Positions 7,792 through 16,405 of a stretch of 64,000 nucleotides of DNA are shown piece after piece. The notes under the pieces were generated by a model that was given only the letters and a program-made list of their open reading frames with translations, made no database searches and had not been told where the DNA came from. The first letter of the stretch is position 1. Each line of letters opens with the position of its first letter. The stretch comes from Zoogloea sp. (GTDB lineage: Bacteria > Pseudomonadota > Gammaproteobacteria > Burkholderiales > Rhodocyclaceae), in contig JAKLLO010000008.1 in the NCBI GenBank assembly GCA_023150095.1, positions 1 through 64,000 on the forward strand, read 5' to 3'. The position numbers and the translations under genes were made by a program.

Positions 7792-8988
7792 ATGCGACGT
7801 TATGCACCTGTCCAGCTTTCGGACGAGGACAGCGGTGAACATCTCGGCCGGGGCGGCCGCGTCATGGTCGTCGATGACGACCACGCGACCCGCGCCCTGC
7901 ACCGCGCCATCCTCGCCGCCCGTTTCGACGTGGTCACCGCCGGCTCCGGCGAGGAGGCCCTCGAGCAGTGCCGCATCCACACCCCCGACCTGGTGGTGCT
8001 GGATGTGCCGATGCCCGCCATGACCGGCTTCGAGACCTGCCGCCGGCTCCGCGAGTTCACCAGCATCCCGATCATCTTCGTCACCGGCGCGGCCTCGCTC
8101 GACGAGAGCCTCGAAGCCTTCGACGCCGGCGGCAACGACATCCTCCGCAAGCCCGTCACGCCCGACATCTTCCTGCGCAAGGTCGGCGTGCTCATCCACC
8201 AGTACAAGGCCGCCGCGTCGCTGGCCGAGGAGAAGCAGGCCCTCGAGCGCATGGCGATGGGCTTCCTGTCGAGCGTGAGCCAGAACGGCGTGCTGCTCAA
8301 CTTCATGCGCGGCAGCGTCGCCTGCCAGGACTACCACGAGCTGGCCGACCACCTGCTGACCGCCACCCGCGAGCTGGGCCTCGAGTGCTGCCTGATGATC
8401 CGCCACCAGGGCGGCACCGTCACCGCCACCGACGGCGGCGAACCCTCGCCCATCGAGATCTCCATCCTCAACAACGCCGCCGGGATGGGCCGGCTGTTCC
8501 AGTTCAAGACCCGGCTGGTGGTGAACTACGACCGCGTCTCGATCATCGTCTCCAACATGCCCGACGAGACCACACAGACAGAACGCGCGGGCATCCTCCG
8601 CGACAGTCTGGCGATTCTCGCCGAAACCGCCGAGGCCCTCGCCATCAACGTGGACATCCGCCAGGCCGCCAGCAAGCGCGCCGAGCAGCTGCAGATTGCG
8701 CTGGGCGAGGCCGAGTCGGTGCTGATGTCGCTGGGCGAGCAGCACCGGGTGATGATGGTGGACACCCGGCTCCTGCTGCAGGAGCTCGCCGAGGCCATCG
8801 AGAAGTCCTACACCTGGCTCGACACCACCCAAGCCCAGGAGGCCGCCATCAGCGCCACCCTCGACGAGTCCATCAAGCGCATCCTCGGCCGCCTCCATTC
8901 CGGCGGCAACTTCGACGAGCAGTTCTCCCAGGTCATCAGCGCCCTCAAGGCCGGCCAGATCCAGAGCGCCCGCATGATCAAGGACTGA
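7792..8988 (+). CDS. CheY-like response regulator with a long unassigned C-terminal domain
   Basis: 398 aa. Residues about 23-145 form a receiver domain: VMVVDDDHATR (acidic pocket), phospho-acceptor Asp in VVLDVPMPAM, T in FVTGAA and K in LRKPVTP. The following 250 residues include a helical linker (YKAAASLAEEKQALERMA), a region that looks like a small sensory fold, and a helical C-terminus. I see no DNA-binding, GGDEF, EAL, HD-GYP or kinase motif, so the output is unknown. The ATG at 7792 follows AAGGA; an in-frame ATG at 7735 is possible but also lies downstream of the promoter. The sigma-28 promoter at 7666 places it in the motility/chemotaxis regulon. There is no partner kinase next to it. 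Confidence 0.88.
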   Translation: MRRYAPVQLSDEDSGEHLGRGGRVMVVDDDHATRALHRAILAARFDVVTAGSGEEALEQCRIHTPDLVVLDVPMPAMTGFETCRRLREFTSIPIIFVTGAASLDESLEAFDAGGNDILRKPVTPDIFLRKVGVLIHQYKAAASLAEEKQALERMAMGFLSSVSQNGVLLNFMRGSVACQDYHELADHLLTATRELGLECCLMIRHQGGTVTATDGGEPSPIEISILNNAAGMGRLFQFKTRLVVNYDRVSIIVSNMPDETTQTERAGILRDSLAILAETAEALAINVDIRQAASKRAEQLQIALGEAESVLMSLGEQHRVMMVDTRLLLQELAEAIEKSYTWLDTTQAQEAAISATLDESIKRILGRLHSGGNFDEQFSQVISALKAGQIQSARMIKD

Positions 8989-9073
8989 CACGCCGCCCCG
9001 GCTTGACCCGCGCGCAGGCCGGGCGTAAATCTCCCGTCACGTCCCGCTGAGGACGCATCACGGGAGAGGCCGC

Positions 9074-10279
9074 ATGCGCATCACGCACACCCTGCAACAC
9101 GCCCTCGGGCGCACCCGGCGGCAGCTCACCCGCCTCGACGACCAGCCCCTCGGCCGCGCCACGCTGCTGGTCGTGCTGTTCCTCGACCTGTTCATCCTGG
9201 TGTCGATCTTCGACGGGCTGGCCGCCCACACCCGCCAGCTCACCGCGCCGGACGAATACATCCCCCACACCTGCCGCAGCCTCGTCATCGACCAGGACTG
9301 GACGCCGGCCAGCCGCCTTGCCCGGCTGTCGGCGCTGGCGAGCCACACCGACACCCTCGCGCCCCACGACCACCCCGACCACCACCCCGCCTGCGCGCCC
9401 TACCTCACGCTGATCGAACGCATCGAGGCCGACAAGGGCGCCGTCGGCCTGCTGGAAACCCGCCGGCGGCTCGACCGCGAAGCCCGCGAGCTGCAGCTCG
9501 GCATCGACCGCCTCAAGGGCGCCTACGACACCGCGCTGCTGGAGCGCATGGCCGGCGACGCGCCCGGGCAGACGCCGGTGGACGCCAGCAAAGCCGAGTT
9601 CCGCACCAAGGCGGCCGCGCTCGACGGCATCAAGACGCGCCTCGCCACCCTCGACACCACGCTCGACGCCCACCCCGCCGTCCGCGCCCTGTGGACCGCA
9701 CTCGACCAGCGGCCGGCCGCCGAGCGCCAGGCGCTGATCGACGACCTTCACCGCCTGGAGTTCTGGTTCCCGGTGAAGCAGCTGGGCATGCAGCTCGTCT
9801 TCCTGCTGCCCCTGTTCGTGGCCTTCCTGGCCTGGAACAACGCCAGCCTCCGCAAGGGCCGCAGCCTGCAGACCCTCGTCTCGGCCCATCTGCTGGTGGT
9901 GAGCTTCATCCCGATCTTCTTCCGGATCGTCGAGACCATTTACCGGATCATCCCGCGCAAGTTCCTCGCCGCGCTGTTCGACTTCCTCGAAGCCTTCAAG
10001 CTGGTGGCGATCTGGCACTACCTGATGATGGCCGTCGTGATCGGCGCAGCCCTGCTGGTGATCCACCTGTTCCAGAAGAAGCTCTTCTCCCGCGAGCGCC
10101 TGCTGGAACGGCGCATCAGCAAGGGCGAATGCCAGGGCTGCGGCCGCCACCTGCCTGCCGATTCGGCCGCCTGCCCCTTCTGCGGCTACGCCCAGCTCCG
10201 CCCCTGCCCCCACTGCCAGGGGCTGATGCACCGCCACGCGCCCTTCTGCCGGCACTGCGGCGGGGCGGCGGCTGGCTGA
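9074..10279 (+). CDS. Membrane protein with C-terminal double zinc ribbon
   Basis: 401 aa. One membrane segment near residues 30-48 (LLVVLFLDLFILVSIF) is followed by a region of about 170 residues with a helical, coiled-coil-like stretch (LLETRRRLDREARELQLGIDRL). Two or three more hydrophobic segments follow (QLVFLLPLFVAFLAW, LLVVSFIPIFFRIV, LMMAVVIGAALLVIHLF). The cytosolic tail carries paired CxxC motifs: CQGCGRH, CPFCGYAQ, CPHCQG and CRHCGG, i.e. two zinc ribbons. No enzyme motif is visible. It starts 85 bases after the response regulator on the same strand and may be co-expressed. Function unknown; a membrane-anchored scaffold or sensor are both open. Confidence 0.8.
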   Translation: MRITHTLQHALGRTRRQLTRLDDQPLGRATLLVVLFLDLFILVSIFDGLAAHTRQLTAPDEYIPHTCRSLVIDQDWTPASRLARLSALASHTDTLAPHDHPDHHPACAPYLTLIERIEADKGAVGLLETRRRLDREARELQLGIDRLKGAYDTALLERMAGDAPGQTPVDASKAEFRTKAAALDGIKTRLATLDTTLDAHPAVRALWTALDQRPAAERQALIDDLHRLEFWFPVKQLGMQLVFLLPLFVAFLAWNNASLRKGRSLQTLVSAHLLVVSFIPIFFRIVETIYRIIPRKFLAALFDFLEAFKLVAIWHYLMMAVVIGAALLVIHLFQKKLFSRERLLERRISKGECQGCGRHLPADSAACPFCGYAQLRPCPHCQGLMHRHAPFCRHCGGAAAG

Positions 10280-10326
10280 AGGCGACCGGCGTTATCCTTG
10301 CGTCTTCGCCGCCACGCCGTTCATCC

Positions 10327-10740
10327 ATGCCCCACCAGCAGATCCTCAGCTTCACCACCCGCCCCCGCGCCACCCACGACATCACCGCCGACGTGGCGGC
10401 GGTGGTGCGCGCCTCCGGCATCGAATGCGGGCTGGCCCACGTCTTCGTGCAGCACACCAGCTGCTCGCTGCTCATCACCGAAAACGCCGACCCGGACGTA
10501 CGCCGCGATCTCGAAACCGTCTTCGCCCGCCTCGCCCCCGACGGCGACCCGGCCTACCGGCACGATCTGGAAGGCGACGACGACATGGCCGCCCACGCCC
10601 GCAGCGTGCTGTCGGACGTGGGCCTGACCGTGCCGGTGGGCGGCGGCCGCCTGCTGCTGGGCACCTGGCAGGGCATCTTCCTGTGGGAACACCGAGCCCA
10701 GCGCCACACCCGGCGGGTGGTTGTCACAATGATTGGCTGA
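10327..10740 (+). CDS. YjbQ / UPF0047 family protein
   Basis: 137 aa, the full length of the family. Diagnostic motifs are VQHTSCSLLITENADPDVRRDL, the acidic GDDDMAAH region and the C-terminal GTWQGIFLWEHR with conserved histidines. The small beta-barrel trimer binds a metal. Some members have weak thiamine-phosphate synthase activity and family databases use that name, but the physiological role is not settled. The true start is the ATG at 10327; the same frame is open much further upstream because of high GC and overlaps the zinc-ribbon gene, which I do not accept. It follows the membrane protein gene by 47 bases. Confidence 0.92.
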   Translation: MPHQQILSFTTRPRATHDITADVAAVVRASGIECGLAHVFVQHTSCSLLITENADPDVRRDLETVFARLAPDGDPAYRHDLEGDDDMAAHARSVLSDVGLTVPVGGGRLLLGTWQGIFLWEHRAQRHTRRVVVTMIG

Positions 10741-10851
10741 TCGCCCGATCCCCAAGCCCGTCACGGGGATTCGGTGGCGCCGGTGCTATGCTCGGCGGAT
10801 TAGCCACTGGCCGTGCCGCCACCGGCCATCGCGTCTTCCGGAGTACCGTTC

Positions 10852-12783
10852 ATGAGATCCGCCCAGAAATCCCCGCTGTCCCTGCGTCCGCTGGTCGTGG
10901 CCACGGCCCTCGCGCTGGCCGCCCCGGCCGTGCTGGCCCAGACCGCCGCCAAGCCCGTCCCTGCAACACCGGTCGTCGCACCCACCCCCGCCCCCAAGCC
11001 GGTGGCAACGCCCGCGCCGGCTCCGGCAGCGGCCAAGCCGGCCACGCCTGCGGCCCCGACAGCCCCCGCGCCGGCCGCCGCGGCCGTGCCCGGCGCCCCG
11101 GCCGACCCGAACGCCGCGCCGCCGGCACCGCCTCCGCCGCCCCTGTCGGACATCATCCTCACCAACGGCGACGTCATCACCCTCGACGACAAGCGCCCGA
11201 GCGCCCAGGCCATCGCCATCAAGGGCACCAAGATCATCGCGGTGGGCAAGAGCAAGGACATCCTCGCTCGCTGGAAGAGCGAAGGCACCGAGGTGGTCGA
11301 CCTGGCCGGCAAGACCGTCGTGCCGGGCTTCATCGACGCCTGGGGGCAGATGTCGCGCCTGGGCCTTGCCACCGTGGCGGCCCAGCTGCAGTCGCCGCCC
11401 GAAGGCAGCGTTGCCGACGTGAACGGCCTGCTGCGCGCCCTGCGCGACTGGAGTAAAGGTGATCTTGCCCAGCGCTTCGGCTGGACCATCGGCTTTGGCT
11501 ACGACGACAGCCGCCTGCGCGAGCAGCGGCCGCTCTCCCGCACGGATCTCGACAGCGTCTCCCGCGACAAGCCGGTGCTGATCGTCCATGCCTCCGGCCG
11601 CCAGGTGGTGGCCAACAGCGAGGCGCTCAAGCTCGCCGGCATCACCCGCGACAGCATCGACCCGCCGGGCGGCACCATCGGCCGCTGGCCGGGCTCGAAG
11701 GAGCCGGATGGCGTGCTCGACGGCGCCGCCGCCACCGCGCTGCTCGGCACGCTGCCGCAGCTGTCGAAGGACGAGCGGATGGCGATGATCCAGCAGGGCC
11801 AGAGCTTGATGCTCCAGAACGGCTACACCACCGCCGTCGAGGCCCGCGCCACGCCGGACGACCTGGCCCTGTACACCCAGGCGGCGGATGCCGGCCTCCT
11901 CAAGCTCGACGTGGCCTTCTACGCCGATCTCGCCAGCGCCGGCAGCGTGCTCAAGGGCCACAAGAGCATCGGGCCCAAGTACTACAAGAGCCGCCTGCGC
12001 CTGGCGGGGGTTTCGTTCGCACTGGATGGCGTGGCCGAAGACCGCAGCGCCTGGCTCACCCAGCCCTACCAGCTGCCGCCGCCGGGCAAGCGCACCAAGT
12101 TTGCCGGCTACCCCGGCGCGACGGACGAAGTGGCCACCGAGCTCGCCACCCGCGCCTGGGCCAACGGCTGGCAGGTGGCGGTTCAGGCCAACGGCGACGC
12201 GGCCATCGACCAGTTCATCGGGGCGATCCGCGCCGCCGCCGCCAAACACCCGGCCAAGGATCGCCACCCCCTGCTGGTGGGCGCCCAGACCATCCGCGAC
12301 GACCAGCTCGACGCCCTCAAGGAAGCCGGCGCCAGCCTGAGCTTCGCGCCCCAGCGGCTGGCGATGTCCAGACCCGCGCTGGGCGATTACCTGCTCGGGC
12401 CGGAGCGCACCGCCCGCTTCGCCCCGGTGGGCAGCGCCAGGCAGCGCGGCATCACCACCCTGCTCCACGCCGACCCGGCCCTGGTTGCCCCGTCGCCCTT
12501 CGGCGTGATGGCCGCGGCGATCAAGCGCCCGGTGGGCGAAGACCAGCAGCTCGCCCCGCTGGACGCGCTGAAGGCCCTCACCCTGCTGCCAGCGCGGCAG
12601 CTGGGCGAAGAGAAGATCAAGGGCAGCATCGCCGCCGGCAAGCTGGCCGACATCACCGTGCTGTCGGCCAACCCCCTCAAGACGCCGGCCGACAAGCTCG
12701 GCGAGATCCGCGTCACCGGCGTGGTGAAGGAAGGCGCGGCCGTCTTTGGCGGGCCGGACGGCGGGGTGCCGATCATCCGCTGA
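10852..12783 (+). CDS. Secreted amidohydrolase-family protein lacking the usual metal ligands
   Basis: 643 aa. An N-terminal signal peptide ends about residue 30 (LALAAPAVLAQ), then comes an Ala/Pro-rich linker to about residue 97, then a YtcJ-like amidohydrolase fold. Family members carry PGFIDxHxH, a later His before GDxA, and EHAQ. Here these read PGFIDAWGQMS (W164, Q166), VQANGDAAID (Q445) and VGAQ (477-479), so the HxH pair and both later histidines are absent. The late HADPA segment keeps its aspartate. The protein is therefore probably not a standard zinc amidohydrolase: it may be a binding protein, a pseudoenzyme, or use another mechanism. ATG 10852 has GGAG upstream; 10813 is an unlikely earlier start. 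Confidence 0.85.
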   Translation: MRSAQKSPLSLRPLVVATALALAAPAVLAQTAAKPVPATPVVAPTPAPKPVATPAPAPAAAKPATPAAPTAPAPAAAAVPGAPADPNAAPPAPPPPPLSDIILTNGDVITLDDKRPSAQAIAIKGTKIIAVGKSKDILARWKSEGTEVVDLAGKTVVPGFIDAWGQMSRLGLATVAAQLQSPPEGSVADVNGLLRALRDWSKGDLAQRFGWTIGFGYDDSRLREQRPLSRTDLDSVSRDKPVLIVHASGRQVVANSEALKLAGITRDSIDPPGGTIGRWPGSKEPDGVLDGAAATALLGTLPQLSKDERMAMIQQGQSLMLQNGYTTAVEARATPDDLALYTQAADAGLLKLDVAFYADLASAGSVLKGHKSIGPKYYKSRLRLAGVSFALDGVAEDRSAWLTQPYQLPPPGKRTKFAGYPGATDEVATELATRAWANGWQVAVQANGDAAIDQFIGAIRAAAAKHPAKDRHPLLVGAQTIRDDQLDALKEAGASLSFAPQRLAMSRPALGDYLLGPERTARFAPVGSARQRGITTLLHADPALVAPSPFGVMAAAIKRPVGEDQQLAPLDALKALTLLPARQLGEEKIKGSIAAGKLADITVLSANPLKTPADKLGEIRVTGVVKEGAAVFGGPDGGVPIIR

Positions 12784-12936
12784 CCCCTGCAGCCGGGCGC
12801 CAGCCGGTGCCCGGTCCTGCCCCAGTTAAGGGACGCCCCTAAGCAGGAAACCTAAGCGACTCCCGAATTATCCCGGGCGCGGCGGATGGCTATAGTCGAT
12901 GGTCACCGGCCAGCGATGGCCAGCCGTCTTGCCCGC

Positions 12937-14106
12937 ATGAACAATTCGCTGCTCTTCAAGGCCGGCAGCGCGTGGCGCACCTTGCTCGCGCCCCTCGACC
13001 GGCCCCTCCTGCTGCTCACCGTCGTCCTGCTCGCCTTCGCCACGCTGATCATCTCCAGCGCGTCACCCCAGCGGATCAACGCCCACCTCACCAATCTGGC
13101 GGTGGGCGTCGCCTGCCTGCTCGCGGCGGCCCACGTGACGCCCCAGCGGCTGCGCGTCGTCACGCCACCCCTGTACGCTGCCGGCATCGTGCTGCTGATC
13201 GCCGTGGCGCTGTTCGGCGACATCTCGAAGGGCGCCCAGCGCTGGCTGAACCTGGGCTTCACCCGCGTCCAGCCGTCCGAGATCCTCAAGATCGCCGCGC
13301 CGCTGATGCTGGCCTGGTTCTACTTTCAGCGGGACGGGGTGCTGCGTCACCGGGATCACCTCGCGGCGGTGGGCCTGCTGATGCTTCCGGTGCTGCTCAT
13401 CGCCCGCCAGCCGGACCTGGGCACGGCGATCCTGGTGTTCCTGTCGGGTTTCTTCGTGCTCTTCCTGGCGGGCATTCCGTGGAAGTGGATCGCACCGCTG
13501 GTGGTGGCGGTGCTCGGCGTCGTGGTGGTGCTGGTGCTGTTCGGCGACGACCTGTGCCAGAAGGATCGGCCCTGGCCCTTCCTGCGGGAATACCAGAAAC
13601 ATCGGGTGTGCACCATGCTCAACCCCACCTCCGACCCGCTGGGCAAGGGTTTTCACATCATCCAGGCGATGATCGCCACGGGGTCGGGCGGGGTGTGGGG
13701 CAAGGGCTGGGGCCTGGGCACCCAGACCCAGCTCGACTTCCTGCCCGAGCGCCACACCGACTTCATCTTCGCGGTGCTGGCCGAGGAGCTCGGGCTGGTC
13801 GGCGCGCTGGCCCTGCTGACGATCTACATCCTGCTCGTGCTGCGGGGCATCGGCATTGCGCTCGCCACCAAGGATCGCTTCGGGCGCTACGTGGCGGGCA
13901 GCCTGACCCTCAGCATCTTCTCCTACGCCTTCGTGAACATGGGCATGGTGACCGGCATGCTGCCGGTGGTCGGGGTGCCGCTGCCCTTCATGAGCTACGG
14001 CGGCACGGCGCTGGTGATCCTGTGCATCTCGCTCGGGATGCTGATGTCCATCGCCCACGACCGCAACGCCGGCCGGGCGAGCAAAGCCGCCCTCAGCCCA
14101 GGCTGA
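12937..14106 (+). CDS. rodA: Rod shape-determining protein RodA (SEDS peptidoglycan polymerase)
   Basis: About 390 aa with roughly ten membrane segments and the SEDS signature regions: QPDLGTAILV, MLNPTSDPLGKGFHIIQAMIATGSGG, GTQTQLDFLPERHTDFIFAVLAEELG and the C-terminal GMLPVVGVPLPFMSYGGTA. RodA polymerises lipid II glycan chains in the elongasome with PBP2. It is usually in the mreBCD-mrdA-rodA operon; here it stands alone. The frame is open from 12886 with ATGs at 12886, 12916 and 12937. A TATAGT -10-like element at 12891-12896 would place transcription near 12903, so I use 12937, although no clear Shine-Dalgarno is present. The 3' end overlaps the convergent regulator gene by 14 bases. Confidence 0.9.
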   Translation: MNNSLLFKAGSAWRTLLAPLDRPLLLLTVVLLAFATLIISSASPQRINAHLTNLAVGVACLLAAAHVTPQRLRVVTPPLYAAGIVLLIAVALFGDISKGAQRWLNLGFTRVQPSEILKIAAPLMLAWFYFQRDGVLRHRDHLAAVGLLMLPVLLIARQPDLGTAILVFLSGFFVLFLAGIPWKWIAPLVVAVLGVVVVLVLFGDDLCQKDRPWPFLREYQKHRVCTMLNPTSDPLGKGFHIIQAMIATGSGGVWGKGWGLGTQTQLDFLPERHTDFIFAVLAEELGLVGALALLTIYILLVLRGIGIALATKDRFGRYVAGSLTLSIFSYAFVNMGMVTGMLPVVGVPLPFMSYGGTALVILCISLGMLMSIAHDRNAGRASKAALSPG

Positions 14107-14692
14107 GGCGTACCAGCTCGGCCACGCTGGCCACCCCCAGCTTGTCCATCATCCGCGCCTTGTGAACCTCCACCGTCCGCGGACTGATGGCGAGCTCCGC
14201 AGCGATCTCGCGGTTGTGGCGGCCCGCCACCACCCGCTCCATCACCTCGCGCTCCCGCTGGGTCAGGCCGTCGATCCGGCGGCGCGCCTGGTCGCGGCTC
14301 GCCGCGGCGTCGATGGTCTCGCGCTGGCGCGCGAAGGCTTCGCCGATGGCCGCCAGCAACCGCCCCTCGTCGATGGGCTTCTCGAGGAAATCCACGGCCT
14401 GGGCACGAAACGCCGCCCGGGCCGAATCCACATCTCCGTGGCCGGTCATGATGACCACCGGCAGGCTGGCGCCCTGATCGAGCAGGGTGCGCTGCAGGGT
14501 CAGCCCATCCATTCCGGGCATGCGGATGTCGAGGAGCAGGCAGCCGCGCCAGTGGGGCTTGAAGGCCCGCAGCCAGCTGTCGGCATCGGCGAACATGGCC
14601 ACCCGGTAGTCGTGAATGCCCAGCAGCAGCCCCAGCGCGTCGCGCACCGAGGGGTCGTCGTCGACGATGAATACGGTCAGGTTGTCGGTCAT
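14093..14692 (-). CDS. FixJ-type response regulator
   Basis: 199 aa. The receiver domain (FIVDDDPSVRDALG, phospho-acceptor in LLLDIRMPGMDG, VIMTGHGDVDSA, EKPIDEGRL) is followed by a LuxR-type helix-turn-helix (LTQREREVMERVVAGRHNREIAAELAIS, then RTVEVHKARMMDKL). The KPID motif after the receiver is typical of the FixJ/TodT group. It is translationally coupled to the kinase gene upstream: the kinase stop and this start share ATGA at 14689-14692. No target is evident; neighbours on either side (rodA, ion antiporter) transcribe on the other strand. Confidence 0.92.
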   Translation of the reverse strand: MTDNLTVFIVDDDPSVRDALGLLLGIHDYRVAMFADADSWLRAFKPHWRGCLLLDIRMPGMDGLTLQRTLLDQGASLPVVIMTGHGDVDSARAAFRAQAVDFLEKPIDEGRLLAAIGEAFARQRETIDAAASRDQARRRIDGLTQREREVMERVVAGRHNREIAAELAISPRTVEVHKARMMDKLGVASVAELVRLSLG

Positions 14693-16248
14693 GGTGTGAT
14701 GGCTTCCCGGATCGGCAGGACGAGCCTGAACTGCCCGTGGCCGGCGACCTCGCCCGTCAGGCTGCCGCCGTGCGCCTCGGCAATGGCCCGGCTGATGGCC
14801 AGCCCCAGGCCCATCCCGCTCGATTTGCCGGAATAGAAGGATTCGAAAACGAGCCCGAGCTCCCGCGCCGTGAGGCCGGGGCCGGAATCCTCGACGCAGA
14901 TGCAGACCCGATCGTCCGCCAGGACGTCGGCCCGGACGCTGACCCGGCGAGGCCCGCCGGCCTGCGCCTGCACCGCGTCGAAGGCGTTGGACAGCAGGTT
15001 GCGCAGCACGACCTCCAGCTGGAGCCGATCGGCCAGCAGATGGAGGTCCGGCGCGTCGTTCACCGTGAATGCGATCCCCGCCGCGGCAGCCTTGTCCCGG
15101 TAGTGTTCGGCGGCGGCCTCGACGAGGCTGCCCAGGGCCACGTCCTCGAGACGGGTGGCGCCGGTGCGGAAGAAATCCCGCAGCCGCTGGACCACCTCGC
15201 CCGCCCGTCGGGCCTCGCTGCGCATGCCGTGGATGGCCGCATCGAGCCGCGCCCCGCTCTCGCCCCGCGCCTTCAGGGTGTCGTAGGCCGAGGCGTAGGC
15301 GCCCATCGCGGTGAGCGGCTGGTTGAGTTCGTGGGCCAGGGCGCCCGCCATCTCGCCGGCGGCGGCAAGGCGCAGGGTCTGGCGAAGCTCGTCGCTGGTG
15401 CGGCGCTGTTCATCCACGACGCCGCCGATGAGAAAGCCGATCAGCGCCATCACGAAGGCCAGCATCTGCAGCTCGGCCACCGTCACCGCGCTGAAGTCGA
15501 GCCACTGCACCGCCACGATCACCCCGATCTGCAGCAGCATCGCCGACACGATGGCGCCGGCCATGCCCTGCCGCGCCGCCGCCCAGGCGATCGGCACGAA
15601 CAGCCAGTAGAACAGCTTGAACCCGCTGCCGCCGCCCAGCCCGAATGTCACCAGCAAGGCCACCACGCACAGCAACGCGTAGCCCAGGGTTTCCCAGCGC
15701 AGCACCGCCGCCTTCAGCATGAAGCGGCCGCGCTCGCCGGCCAGCCACCAGAACAGCGGCATCGCCAGCGCAATGCCCACCATGTCGCCCACCCAGAACT
15801 GCAGCACGCCACTGCGCCAGCCCTCGGCCGGCAGCAGCTCCAGCGCGCAGAGGCCGGTGAGGAAGACCACGCTGTTGAGGAGCGTGCCCAGCACCACCGG
15901 CACCATCCAGTCCAGCAGCGCCGAGCGCCCGTCGAGCAGCGATCCGGGCTCCATGCGCCGGCGGAGCACTTCTGCCAGGGCCAGATATCCGCCGGCGAGC
16001 ATCAGCGCCGACAACAGGCTGCGCCACCATTCGAGGGGCACGCCCCGCACGAGGAACTCGCTGACCACCACCGCCACGACGAACGCCCCGCGCGCCAGCG
16101 GCCCCTGTCGCAGCACATAGACCAGCCCGAGGGCGGGCGCGGGGTTCCAGGGCGTGATGTTCAGCCCGTGCAGCGGATGGATGAAACTCGCCGCATCCAG
16201 GGCGACATACAGGCTGATGAAGACGAGGGGAAGCAGATGCTTGCGCAA
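14689..16248 (-). CDS. Membrane sensor histidine kinase with MASE1-like domain
   Basis: 519 aa. About eight hydrophobic segments across residues 1-270 form a MASE1-like integral sensor domain. A HisKA motif follows (AGEMAGALAHELNQPLTAMGAYAS), then HATPase_c with an N box in LRNLLSNAFDAV, the G1 loop EDSGPGL and GMGLGLAISRAIAEAHGG. There is no receiver or PAS domain. The H-box form HELNQPL is typical of kinases that pair with FixJ/TodT-type regulators such as the coupled gene that follows. The signal is unknown. The region 16249-16405 between this gene and the divergent antiporter gene should hold both promoters; GGTACCGTAGGG near 16370 is a weak candidate for the antiporter side. Confidence 0.9.
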   Translation of the reverse strand: MRKHLLPLVFISLYVALDAASFIHPLHGLNITPWNPAPALGLVYVLRQGPLARGAFVVAVVVSEFLVRGVPLEWWRSLLSALMLAGGYLALAEVLRRRMEPGSLLDGRSALLDWMVPVVLGTLLNSVVFLTGLCALELLPAEGWRSGVLQFWVGDMVGIALAMPLFWWLAGERGRFMLKAAVLRWETLGYALLCVVALLVTFGLGGGSGFKLFYWLFVPIAWAAARQGMAGAIVSAMLLQIGVIVAVQWLDFSAVTVAELQMLAFVMALIGFLIGGVVDEQRRTSDELRQTLRLAAAGEMAGALAHELNQPLTAMGAYASAYDTLKARGESGARLDAAIHGMRSEARRAGEVVQRLRDFFRTGATRLEDVALGSLVEAAAEHYRDKAAAAGIAFTVNDAPDLHLLADRLQLEVVLRNLLSNAFDAVQAQAGGPRRVSVRADVLADDRVCICVEDSGPGLTARELGLVFESFYSGKSSGMGLGLAISRAIAEAHGGSLTGEVAGHGQFRLVLPIREAITP

Positions 16249-16405
16249 GAAGGACGCCGGACGGATGGAGATGGCGTCATTGTGAAGCCGGCGCCCCGAT
16301 CGCGTAACAAGGGAAACCCGTACGGGATTCCACTACGCGCTTCCCGAATTTCCCGGGGCGGCGCGGCCGGGTACCGTAGGGCCAACTCCTCACTGTTCCC
16401 GGATC

